NCBI RefSeq assembly: GCF_024713945.1
Contig: NC_134677.1
Location: forward strand, 4,529,001-4,593,000
Source: Dermatophagoides farinae
Taxonomy: Eukaryota; Arthropoda; Arachnida; Sarcoptiformes; Pyroglyphidae
DNA: 64,000 nt
Direction: 5' to 3'
Translations under genes and position numbers: made by a program
Notes under the pieces: generated by a model
Databases searched by the model: none
What the model saw: only the letters and a program-made list of their open reading frames with translations
What the model was told of the DNA's origin: nothing
Shown: positions 35,101 to 45,247 of the stretch, in pieces
Layout: every line of letters starts with the position of its first letter
Numbering within the stretch: position 1 is the first letter of the stretch

Positions 35101-38100
35101 ACAACAACAACATCATCATCATGATGAGTGCATACGAATTTTTCATTTTAATTTTTATTTTTTTCCATGTTGAACTTTGTGTGGGCGTATGTGTGTGTGT
35201 GTTCGAAAAAAAGAGAATGAAAGTTGATGTTTATTTGTATAGCGTGTGTGTGTGTGTGTGTGGCTGAGATTTAAAAAAAATAGGATGAAAAAAAATCCAG
35301 AAGTTCATCGTTCACCATATAGATAAATATTTCATTTAAACAGATATTATTACATAAGAGAATGGGTGGTACCAATCATGGGGTGGGGTGGGGGGTGATT
35401 GATGCATATAAATTTTGTCTCATAAATAACAACAATGACAATCTTGTTATGGTTGTACTTTATAATTATTGTAATTCACATACATGATGATGATTGTCAT
35501 TATTATTATGTTAGAAATTTTTTTCAACAAGAAAAAAACCTAAGAATAATCTCTTTGCGTGCGTGTGTGTGTGTGTTTGCCGTGATTATAATCAACGAAT
35601 GATTAATATATATACACACGAGTTTAAAATGCTAATCCACCATTCATTACTCATTACTATCAATTGATGATTACAATGAACAATAATTATCAGGTAGAAT
35701 GATAATCAAAATCAAAATATTTTTCTTTTGCAAAAAAATGATTGTTTGTTATGTAAATATATTATGATGATGATGATGACTATGTGTGACAATAAACACA
35801 CAATGACAACATATTAACCATCAAAATTCAAATGATGATGATTGACTTTTGAACAACAATAACAAGTTATTTATCCATTCAAAATGAATGGATCGTATCG
35901 TATTGAATAAAACATCGCAATTATTAACCATAATCAGAAAAGTGTGGTACAAAAAGGGACAATAAATTTTTTTTCTTATCCCATTGCTTCAAATCAAAAG
36001 AGTAATTATCCAAGAGAAAGATAAGGTTACTATCGTATAATCAGGACAATCAAGTTCTAATGAATATTATTGATAAATGAATGAATAGATAGACATCATT
36101 GAATTTTCATTTTTTTTTTTTTTTTTGAGAAAAAAAAATCCACAATTTAAACATTCAAAGACAAGGAAATTAAACGACAAATTATTACCCAATCAATAAA
36201 GCAAAGTTTCCATACATAATTTTACAACAACATTTCAAATAGACAGCTGAACAACATTGTATGACGAATGATTAATGTCATCAAGTCTGCAAAATCATTG
36301 AACCATCATATAAACATCAAATGAATAATGATTAAAGTAAGGAAATTATTGTCCATGAACCTGAACCACGATCCACAAGTTAGTCTGCCATCATAAGCCA
36401 GCATTGTTAGTGTCGAATATCGGCGTTAATTAGCCCTAGTTGTTTTTGTTTTTGTTGTTTTTGTCTTAGATTGGTTTTGACATTACTAGATAGACGTACA
36501 GGACATATATTGGCAGACATGTGTGTGTGTGTGTGTGCAAAGAATTTTGTCATTTTGTATTTTTTTTTCTATTTTTGTCATGGATTATTTCACTTGTCAC
36601 TTTGAATATCTCATCATAATCATTGAAACAACAACAAGTTGTAATTCATCATCATCATCATCATCATCATAATAGCAAAGTTCATTTGTAACATTGTTCC
36701 TGAATAAAATGAATGTTTAGTTTAATTCAAAAAAAAAAATTTTTCTTTGCTATTTTTTCAATAGTTATATTTCATTTTTTTTTGCATAATGAAAATTTCA
36801 CTAAATATATCTATAGATAAGATTATGATGAGAAAAAGTAATTTTTGTGTTGTGTGGTCGTTGTCGTCGCCGCCGTTCTTGTCAAAGATATATATTAGGA
36901 GGTAAGAAAAATATTGTCGTTTTTTTTATATGACTTTTTGGAATGACTGTCCCAAAAATTTGGCAAAGGTTTTGACATCATGTATGACCTCAATTTATTC
37001 TTTGGTGATCAGGCTTTAATTCAAAAATAAATTTTTTCCAACTTTGGCTACCGGAAGTGCTAGCCAGCCTCTGGAATTCGCCCCTTTAAAAATCAAAATT
37101 TTAGCCATTTTGATTTTTTGCTCGTGGTGACCCCGACGAAAGAGGTAATGGTCATCTGACCACTCAATGAAAATTCCACATGTCCTGGGAGTTGAAAAAA
37201 ATTATGAGCGTAATTCTTCCGCAACTCATTTTTTCTCAAGAGCGGATCAAAATCCGGTCGGCCGCTATCAGCCACTGTGTTATTCCGCCATAGGAAAAAT
37301 ATGCTTCAAAATGAAATTTTTGAAAAATTTTGATCAATTATTGCACAAAACGATTTTGGCTAACCAAAAAATCAACAAAAAATTTTGGTTGAAGAAAAAT
37401 TCCAAATTCTTGAAAATTTTAAAAATCGCCTAACCGACCATGCGATGCATGTGCCGTCAGCCACTCTGCCAATGGCATAAATGTTCTGTTGGCGATTTCA
37501 TAAACGGCATACAATATGAACTTTTCAAAAACGTTAAATTCATTCCCATTACATTATATCGCATGAACCGGAAAAGGAAATCAAAAATTCGGATTAATTT
37601 CAAATACCACATAGTGCATTACCAATCGCATTATCACCATCATCATCATTTGAATATTATTGATATTTAATGATTTAATGAATAAAATGCAACAAACAAC
37701 AACGAAAGAAGAAATTTGCCAAAATTGGCCAAGTGATATTCACATCCGCCATTTGATGCTTTGTTGGTACAAGAGGGGTGTCAAGGCAACTAGAGCTTCT
37801 GCTGAAATCAACGAAGCTTACGAAAACGCTGTGAGTACCCGTACTATTCAACGGGGGTTTCAGCGATTTCAAGAGGGCGACTTCAACCTGGAGGATTGAT
37901 AGAGGTCTGGCCGACCTCAACAGATTGATGATGATAAATTGGTGGAAACAAACCCGAGGTACACCACCAGTGAATTGGCGGAAATTCTTAATTGTTCCCG
38001 TTTATGAATTCGTATTGTTTTGGTACCATGAATGTCGATATGCAACAGATTCAACATTGATTGAGTGATTGCCAATGGCATTGCCCATTAACAAATTCAA

Positions 38101-41100
38101 TGGGCAATGCCATTGGCAGAGTGGCTGACGGCACATGCATCGCATGGTCGGTTAAGCGATTTTTAAAATTTTCAAGAATTTGGAATTTTTCTTCAACCAA
38201 AATTTTTTGTTGATTTTTTGGTTAGCCAAAATCGTTTTGTGCAATAATTGATCAAAATTTTTCAAAAATTTCATTTTGAAGCATATTTTTCCTATGGCGG
38301 AATAACACAGTGGCTGATAGCGGCCGACCGGATTTTGATCCGCTCTTGAGAAAAAATGAGTTGCGGAAGAATTACGTTCATAATTTTTTTCAACTCCCAG
38401 GACATGTGGAATTTTCATTGAGTGGTCAGATGACCATTACCTCTTTCGTCGGGGTCACCACGAGCAAAAAATCAAAATGGCTAAAATTTTGATTTTTAAT
38501 GGGTCGAATTCCAGAGGCTGGCTAGCACTTCCGGTAGCCAAAGTTGGAAAAAATTTATTTTTGAATTAAAGCCTGATCACCAAAGAATAAATTGAGGTCA
38601 TACATGATGTCAAAACCTTTGCCAAATTTTTGGGACAGTCATTCCAAAAAGTCATATAAAAAAACGACAGTATTTTTCTTACCTCCTAATATATGACTAT
38701 GATGATAAAACTTGTAGAAAAATTTTTTTTTTGTTTTGTTTTGTTTCCATAGCACATTACAAAATCTGATTGTATATTTGTTGTATTTATCAGGAATTCT
38801 CTCTCGCTCTGTGATCATAGATGATCGATCGAAAAAAAATATTTCCAACGATAGAATTATTATGCTTAATGTTGGTTGTTTCTGTCTGTATCAAACATTT
38901 GTCTAACAGGCATTGATTATTGTTTATGGTTATTATTATCATGGATTCTATAGATTCACATAACACATTTTTGAAAAACAGAAAAACAGTAATCATAATA
39001 TACAAATTCTTGATGTTTTAATGTTATCATAATGTTTTGTCATATTGTTTGTAGTGCGATATAATCATATTATGGTTACAATCTATATCGCTCATAAGTT
39101 TGGCCTTTTTTTTACAAAGCAACTATATTATCATTTTTTCTTTGGATGGGGGGTATGAAATACACACATTTACACCAAAAAAAAAAAAACGAAATCTGAG
39201 AATTTGGAAAGTTTTACTTTCTTCACAAATGAAGAAAAAAAAATGATAATTATTATGAATAGGTCCTATTGGACCAATTGATATTGGTATCAAATTCATG
39301 ATGATATTCTCTTGTATTTTGTTGAGCTTTCTCTCTCTCTTATTATATTTACACTGTTGTATATTTGTAATCGAAGTGATTATAATTTATTAGACTAGTT
39401 CCATTAGCCGTTCATAATGTTTGAATTTGAACACATACGATATATACATCTATTCGACAAGTGTTTTAAAGTGTTATGTATCCCTCAATTTTTCTCTCTT
39501 TCTTATGTAGAGAAAAAAGAAAAAAAGAGAGATCAAATACAGCACATAAGTTTTTTTTGATTCAAAATATCTATTCAAATTTTTTTTATCAATATCATGT
39601 AAGTTTAACATTGCTAGAATCATGTACACTACCGTTATGTTCATTGAATCGAAACCTGTTCCCTATTCATAGTTTTATAGTTTGTTTTTCCACACATACA
39701 AATACATACGCACAAATCATCATTTAGAATTTTTTTCCTTTTTTTATGCCTTACACAAGAATCTCTTGTATTCGGTAAATTCAAAAAAAACATATAATTG
39801 AGCTTTAGAGTGAGAGAGAGAGTTCAATTGAGACATTATCGCCATCATCATCATCATTGCAATAAATATTCGGTTGTTTTTATGCTAAAAGTTGTTTTTT
39901 GTGTCATTTTTTTTCGTTAAAATAAAATTGAAAATAAATTTTTTTTGTTTGTTTGTTTGTTTGCGTTTTATCATTCTAAAACTAACGAAAAAAAGAGCAC
40001 AAAAAGTTGGGTAGGTTGGTTAGAAAGTGTGAATTGTGTGACGATAAATGACATCAATACATACAAATACATCGGATATAGCAAATAATCCAACAACTTT
40101 AATAACGACAAAATTGGATAGAAAGCTTACATGGGCCATTTACATATATATGAAATACACAGAGCTCAATGATCATTTTTTGTGATTTTGATAACACAAA
40201 GCCAGTTTCATTCAGGCAAGCTAATAAATTCTAATAATCTAACAAATGTTTTTTTTGGACGAATTTTTTTCAGAAGCATATTTTGAATAGCAGTGAACTG
40301 CCAGTGAAAAGAAAAAAAAACGTTTTTCAATCTCAATTTCAATATGTTTGTGTGTTGTTGGTAATATAAATAGTGTAAATTGAGGCAATAAATTTTCACT
40401 CTAACACTACCAGAAAATAAAATGGAAAGCCAATCTCATAAGATTGGTTTCAGATGAAATTCAGAAAAAGATGTGTACACACACACATTCATTTTCTATT
40501 TGTTTTTGATATTTTTTAAAATTCATACTCTTCTTTGAATATTTTTTGTTGAGATTTAGAAATCAATAAAATTCTTATAATCTTCATATAGATAAATATC
40601 AATTTGTTGGCCAATGTCATGGCCAAACCAAATTGAGGAATACTATGAATGTAAGCAAGAAATTCATGTTTTTTGCATATGAATTGAAAAATTGCGAAAA
40701 ACCAACAGATCAAAAAAAAAAATGATTATTTTTTGAATAATGTTTTGTTGAAGAATGAAAATGACCTCCCACTATTTTGTGTATATAATAATAATATATA
40801 GTAGTAGTAGAAAAAAGACGTTTAGTCACGGTGAAATATAATTTTGATAATTTATATCATCATTATCAAAATGATGATGATGATGATTGCGATCATAACA
40901 AATCGAATGAATGATAAATTTTTTTTCTGTTGTTGTTGTTGTCATTTTAATGGTGATGTTTCGATGTGACTGTCCATTTATCCATTTATTATTATTATTA
41001 TATTTTGTTTTTGGTTATATAATTTTGAAATTTGTCGATCTGTGTGGCTATTGATATATATTCAGTGAAGGAAAAATGCTTCTAAGAAAAAAAAATATGA

Positions 41101-44100
41101 AATTAATCCCATTCGACGTCAGACATTTAGATATATTCGTAAATACATGGATATATGAAAAAAAATATGTTGTCAATCTCAAATTTCGATCTTTATTAAT
41201 TATGTCTTTACTTGTTTATAAATCTTTTACTTGTTTATTTTATTTTCTTATGCTTCTTTTATTCATTCATTCATTCATTTTTTTTCTTGTTTATTACAGA
41301 TATGGTATGGATCTCAATGGAGCAAGACGAAAAAATGCAACCAGAGAGACGACAAGTACATTGAAAGCATGGCTTAATGAACATCGAAAAAATCCTTATC
41401 CAACTAAAGGCGAAAAAATTATGTTGGCTATTATAACAAAAATGACATTAACACAGGTATCAACATGGTTTGCAAATGCAAGACGACGGCTAAAAAAAGA
41501 AAATAAAATGACATGGTCACCAAGAAACCGTTGTGATGATGATGATGATGATCCGGATGATGTTAAAGATGGTAAGTGGTTTAGCAGAGATGTGGCAAAT
41601 GTACTTGAATAAATACAAAAAAAAACACACAGACATTTATAAATAGACAATGGTAATAATTTGAAGATCATTACCGGTTGGAGAAAAAGAGATTATAGCA
41701 TTGCGTCGTGAAAAAAAAATTACGATCATTACTATGAATAAATGAATAATGTTTTTGTATTTAAGTTCTATGTGGCTGTGATAAAATTAGTGGCCAAAAA
41801 ATACCGACAATTTTTTGACTATTATACTAATGTATAATACGTCACTATTATTGGTCCACTATTATAATGATGGAAATGTTTGTGCTCGTCACCACAACCA
41901 CACAAACATAAACGGAAATAATAAGTTAGCAGAACCAATAATAATAATGATAATCATGTGATTACAGTGTCAAATTTGGCACCTTTTTTATGCTATATAG
42001 CAGATTTTAGGTTTTTTTTTCTTTCAAGAAAAATTCAAAATAAAAATAGAAAAACATTAGATTTGATGGTAGATTATACTGTAAACTAGACTTTGATTTG
42101 AATCCAAATTCGTATCCAACATATGTCACAGAACGCCCACACACAGACACACACACACTTTTGAATCGAAACTTATGTGGTAAAATTTATGTAGGCCTAG
42201 CCATATCATTATTATAATGGCATCTAGAATGAAAAGAAATATCGTTTCATCAAATTTACACTCACAGATATATGAATAAATAGTTCACATCAAATGATCA
42301 CCTTTTTTCGATTGAATGATGGTAATGATCATAAGTCACCAGTTTCAACGAAAAAAAAGAAAGAAAATGGTTGAAATAAAATTGTTCATCCGTGTAATTA
42401 ATGTACGGATTTTTTTCAGTCTATGATATCAATGAATTCAGCGAGATTAACGCCTTGTTTGGTTGGTCATAGAATACAAGCCAATCTTTTTGATTTTTTG
42501 ATTTGTTTTTTTTTTGCTCGTATATAAAAAGACAAAATAAATAAATGAATGGATGTTTGTTTGTGTGTGTGTGTATGTGTGTGAGGACTCAAATTAATAT
42601 TGAATTTACTTCCAATTTTTTTTCATCTAAATTTGGATCTTTTCGTTTGTGATGGTGTTGATGATTAATAGTTGTGTTAATGAAGAGAGATGAAAAAAAA
42701 AGTTATAAAAAATTTGATAGCAAACTAAACCAATAGGCTGTAAAATACTTGAAAGATATATCGATGACAAGTTAACGAACGAATTGAGTGGTATAAATAA
42801 TAACCAAAATGAATTGACATTTTGTCAACCATTAATTCATAGAATACATTTGTTGTTGTTGTTTTTGTTTTTTTTATTCATTCAAAGCTCTAGCGATTCA
42901 ATATATTGTAACATATATATATATGGTCGGCATTTTTTTCAATTTAGACATATCATTCAACATGTATATGGATATTCCCAATTGGAATTCTGTCTGTCGT
43001 ATGAAATTAGCTTCTTTTATATTTCTGTTCTGTGTGTACATGTGTTTGAAAATTCATTTGTCTCCATCACAATCACATGGTCATGGCATCCATACCACGA
43101 TCTCTTAGAAATTTTCTTTCTGTATCATTTTCTTTCTCTTTTTCTCTGGGTCTCTGGTGACCTGTCTTCAAATTGAGTGCGAAAAAAAAATTTCTCCGGG
43201 TCGCTCAGTCGCTTTTTGTATTTGATGATTAATTAATCCAACAGACACATTTATTTTCATTCATGTTGATTCATATTGTTTAATTTGTTTTTTCTTTTCT
43301 GCATTTCATCTTGACAGATGATAGTGATATTGTTGACATTGAAGATGATTCGGAATCAAAACCGCACAATAATATCCACCATCATAATCATCATCAAACA
43401 AATCATAATAACCATCATAATAATAAACGAGAATGTTCACCATTATCCGATGTTGGTTCATTATCCGATTCAGATGTTTTACTCAGCCAGCATAAAGGAA
43501 TACCGTCTCATCTTCATCATCATTCTCATCCACATTTAGGAGCAAATAGTCGATTACAAGCCTTACATCATCAGTTAGCTGCTGCTGCTGCAGCAGCAGC
43601 CGCTGCTAGTGATAGTGGAAACGGTGGTGGTGATATTAAACCTCGAATCTGGTCAATTGTAGATACGGCAACTACCAATAATCCTAATAGTCTTCATCAT
43701 TCATCATCAAATCATACAAATAACAATAATAATCATCATCATAATTCATCATCATCATCATCACTATCACCAGGAGCCAAATCTTCTGCTTCGGGTGGCA
43801 GTATTGGCCCGATCTCACCAATCGCTGCCAATCGTGCAGCTCGTCTTGATTATTTGACTGCTCCATATCTGAAACCAGGTTCAAATACAGCCACAGGTAA
43901 TGGTGCTAATGCAGCAGCAGCAGTTGCCGCTGCTGCTGCCGCAGCAGCATTACCACCAAGTTGGTATCCACCAGCAGCAGCTTTTGGCCATTCTGGTTCT
44001 GGGACTCCATCACCATTTCCAGCATCATTATATTCTTGTCCACCGGCTTTAATGAGTCAATTGATGGCAGCAAATGCTGCAGCAGCAGCAGCAGCAGCAG

Positions 44101-44252
44101 CCGCTTCCGGTCAAACTGGTCCGAATTCTTCACAATCAAATGCTGCCGGACAACTTAATCTTCATAATTTGCCATCACATTTAGTAGCATTACGAAGTGC
44201 AGCAGCAGTTGCAGCCGCTGCTGCTGCATCCTCTAATCCAGGAGCAAAATAA
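28741..44252 (+). CDS. mirr: Iroquois-class TALE homeobox transcription factor, mirror-like
   Basis: Patterning transcription factor of the Iroquois family. Five exons join in frame: 28741-29100, 32836-33570, 34350-34459, 41300-41571 and 43318-44252, giving 803 residues. Exon 2 carries the family's N-terminal block ([33 protein letters not shown]). The homeodomain (about residues 411-473) is TALE type, with a PYP loop between helices 1 and 2 and Ala at position 50 ([11 protein letters not shown]), as in Iroquois proteins. An acidic region follows. [12 protein letters not shown] (residues 600-611) matches the conserved KPxIWSxxxTAT motif. [16 protein letters not shown] before the recognition helix resembles mirror more than araucan/caupolican; that assignment is tentative. 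Exon 1 is low-complexity and attached only by phase and splice signals; otherwise translation could start at 32842. AATAAA occurs at 44437-44442. Confidence 0.88.
29101..32835 (+). other. Iroquois intron 1
   Basis: About 3.7 kb of AT-rich sequence with no coding signal I can support. It contains a 28-base T run (29632-29659), TG repeats (about 30162-30178), CA repeats (about 30902-30923) and several GTT/CAA and GAT runs. It may hold enhancers, but none is recognisable. Confidence 0.45.
32836..33570 (+). other. Iroquois gene, coding exon 2 (N-terminal conserved block)
   Basis: Codes residues 121-365: a Ser/Thr/Pro-rich start, the conserved [20 protein letters not shown] segment, a 13-Ala tract, a 16-plus Ser tract and a proline-rich end ([18 protein letters not shown]). 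The donor is GTATGT. The conserved block is diagnostic of arthropod Iroquois proteins. Confidence 0.88.
33571..34349 (+). other. Iroquois intron 2
   Basis: 779 bases between the conserved N-terminal exon and the 110-base exon 3. AT-rich with a few GTTT and GAT runs; no other feature seen. Confidence 0.55.
34350..34459 (+). other. Iroquois gene, small coding exon 3
   Basis: This 110-base exon codes [20 protein letters not shown] and [17 protein letters not shown] just before the homeodomain. Acceptor AACAACAG and donor GTAAGT are good, and the phases match exons 2 and 4. The YPY and GYPF residues are typical of the region preceding Iroquois homeodomains. Confidence 0.85.
35364..35395 (+). repeat. 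G-rich tract with quadruplex potential
   Basis: Four guanine runs occur in 32 bases: GGG at 35364, then GGGGTGGGGTGGGGGG at 35380-35395. The last three runs are separated by single T residues. Such a tract is rare in this AT-rich sequence. It is also compatible with binding of Kruppel-like zinc-finger proteins. Confidence 0.45.
36895..37478 (+). repeat. Left inverted arm of the mariner-derived element
   Basis: 584 bases matching the right arm as an inverted repeat. It begins with the terminal TTAGGAGGTAAG and ends CTGCCAATGGCAT. It contains an open frame at 37167-37433 (88 residues, starting [16 protein letters not shown]) that is identical in the other arm. I recognise no family, and it is probably non-coding. 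Confidence 0.85.
37678..38007 (+). pseudogene. Broken mariner-type transposase N-terminal fragment
   Basis: Starts [17 protein letters not shown] and shows the first helix-turn-helix of mariner/SETMAR-type transposases ([20 protein letters not shown], then [20 protein letters not shown]). Two consecutive stops interrupt it at 37897-37902. The same frame then continues with the GRPQQ linker and the start of the second helix-turn-helix ([14 protein letters not shown]) before another stop at 38005-38007. Nothing of the catalytic domain follows. The product cannot be a functional transposase. Confidence 0.85.
38071..38117. repeat. Perfect 19-base hairpin at the inner end of the right arm
   Basis: GCCAATGGCATTGCCCATT (38071-38089) is followed by a 9-base spacer and its exact reverse complement (38099-38117). 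The outer 11 bases of this stem are shared with the inner end of the left arm (GCCAATGGCAT), so the junction of the long inverted repeat sits exactly on this self-complementary sequence. Confidence 0.8.
38107..38689 (-). repeat. Right inverted arm of the mariner-derived element
   Basis: Inverted copy of 36895-37478. It carries the same 88-residue open frame on the minus strand (38152-38418). Observed differences from the left arm include a T/C and a one-base T-run change near the terminus, two substitutions near 38500-38506 and single changes near 38155 and 38377. Confidence 0.85.
41300..41571 (+). other. Iroquois gene, homeodomain exon 4
   Basis: Codes [19 protein letters not shown] and the complete TALE homeodomain ([40 protein letters not shown]), then the acidic [12 protein letters not shown] segment. 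Acceptor TTATTACAG and donor GTAAGT are clear. This exon is the strongest evidence for the gene. Confidence 0.97.
41572..43317 (+). other. Iroquois intron 4
   Basis: 1.75 kb, AT-rich, with CA repeats near 42142 and TG repeats near 42563. Open frames between 42784 and 43176 are hydrophobic low-complexity strings without homology. No exon seen. Confidence 0.5.
43318..44252 (+). other. Iroquois gene, coding exon 5 (C-terminus)
   Basis: Codes residues 493-803: the rest of the acidic region ([13 protein letters not shown]), His/Asn-rich stretches, Ala tracts and the conserved [12 protein letters not shown]. It ends SSNPGAK. The acceptor CTTGACAG joins in phase with exon 4 (GAT codon split after G). 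Tandem polyadenylation signals follow at 44437-44448. Confidence 0.9.
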
Positions 44253-44436
44253 ACATTTACGTTAAAGCTATAATACGACTAAATTATACTAGAAATTCAT
44301 CAAAACCATCTTTCAATCAGAAAAAAATGAGAATTGTTTAAAAAAATGCATGATCAAACAAAATGACTGGAATTTTGATTTTACTTTTCTTTATTGACGT
44401 CTTTTCCATCTTTATATTTTCTTAATGTACATTTGA

Positions 44437-44448
44437 AATAAAAATAAA
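44437..44448 (+). terminator. Polyadenylation signals of the Iroquois gene
   Basis: Two adjacent AATAAA hexamers (44437-44442 and 44443-44448) lie about 190 bases after the stop codon, giving a short 3' untranslated region. Confidence 0.5.
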
Positions 44449-45204
44449 TGATTTTATCATCGTATATAACAACAACAACATCATACAACATGAAAAAACA
44501 TATTTACAGATGATTAATTGCTTCAGTGATAGCTTACTGAAATTTTTTTTTCTTATTTACTCCATTCATTTGCATCAATTCAATCTAATTCATCTCAACT
44601 GTCACTATACAAATCTTCAGTCGCATTAACCTTCGAAGTATGTATAATAAAGGCAAGAAAGCAAAAAAATGTTATTTGTATTTGAAAAAAAAATCGAAAT
44701 TTCTAATGAATCATTTCGATGATCCATGGCATACACACACACACACACACACAGAGAGACACAGACACATACTCAAACAAACAAACAAACAAAATACTAA
44801 TTCATCCTGTTGTGAATATATGCATACTATTTAGTTAATTTTTTTCTGTTTGTTTGTTATTTTGATATTTGTTGTATATAAAGTGACCATTTATCTTTCT
44901 TATTATTATTATTATCATCATCATTATTATTATAGAAGAGAATCTTGTCAAAATCAAAAAAAAAAAAATTCCAAAATACAAATATACACACACACATATT
45001 ACTCATTGATTCATACCAACCTAGCTTTCTTCTTTCGAATAATAATAACTTCTTGATAATATCATTTAACAACTACATCATCTATCTATTGAAAATAAAA
45101 AAAATTAAACATAAAAAATTTTTCCAAAATTCACAAAAATTTTCATTTGATAATGGTTTGTTTTATCCTCATTTTTTGTTCTCTCTTATTGATTCATATT
45201 AATT

Positions 45205-45247
45205 AGGGTTACCATACGTCCAGAATTTCAGTAATCATGGTGACCCT
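45205..45247. repeat. Short imperfect inverted repeat
   Basis: AGGGTTACCAT (45205-45215) pairs with ATGGTGACCCT (45237-45247) with a single G-T mismatch, around a 21-base loop. It may be a remnant of a miniature transposon end or a structured RNA element; neither can be shown. Confidence 0.4.

Larger units (their letters stand above)
36895..38689. mobile_element. Mariner-derived element with ~584-base inverted arms
   Basis: A 1.8-kb insertion in Iroquois intron 3. The ends are inverted copies starting TTAGGAGGTAAGAAAAATA and are flanked by TA on each side (36893-36894 and 38690-38691), the target duplication of Tc1/mariner elements. Arms 36895-37478 and 38107-38689 are nearly identical in inverted orientation (I counted about six differences). 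The centre holds a broken mariner transposase N-terminus. The DDE/DDD catalytic domain is missing, so the element is non-autonomous. Near-identity of the arms indicates a recent inverted duplication or ongoing gene conversion. Confidence 0.85.
34460..41299 (+). other. Iroquois intron 3
   Basis: This 6.84-kb intron splits the gene just upstream of the homeodomain. It holds the mariner-derived element (36895-38689), a G-rich tract (35364-35395), a 24-base perfect GAT/ATC palindrome (35071-35094), TG repeats near 35240 and 35565, and AT-rich filler. No additional exon was found. Confidence 0.6.

Noticed and set aside
35041-35120. Possible CRISPR-like repeat array from regular ATC/GAT units
   Set aside because: These are simple trinucleotide microsatellites in a eukaryotic intron, without unique spacers.
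37093-38492. Mirror-image 60- and 88-residue open frames in the two transposon arms
   Set aside because: They are duplicated only because the arms are inverted copies; no family is recognisable and the mariner gene is elsewhere.
41076-41299. In-frame extension before the homeodomain exon
   Set aside because: It is hydrophobic AT-rich translation ending in a clean TTATTACAG acceptor; exon 3 splices here in phase and restores the family sequence.
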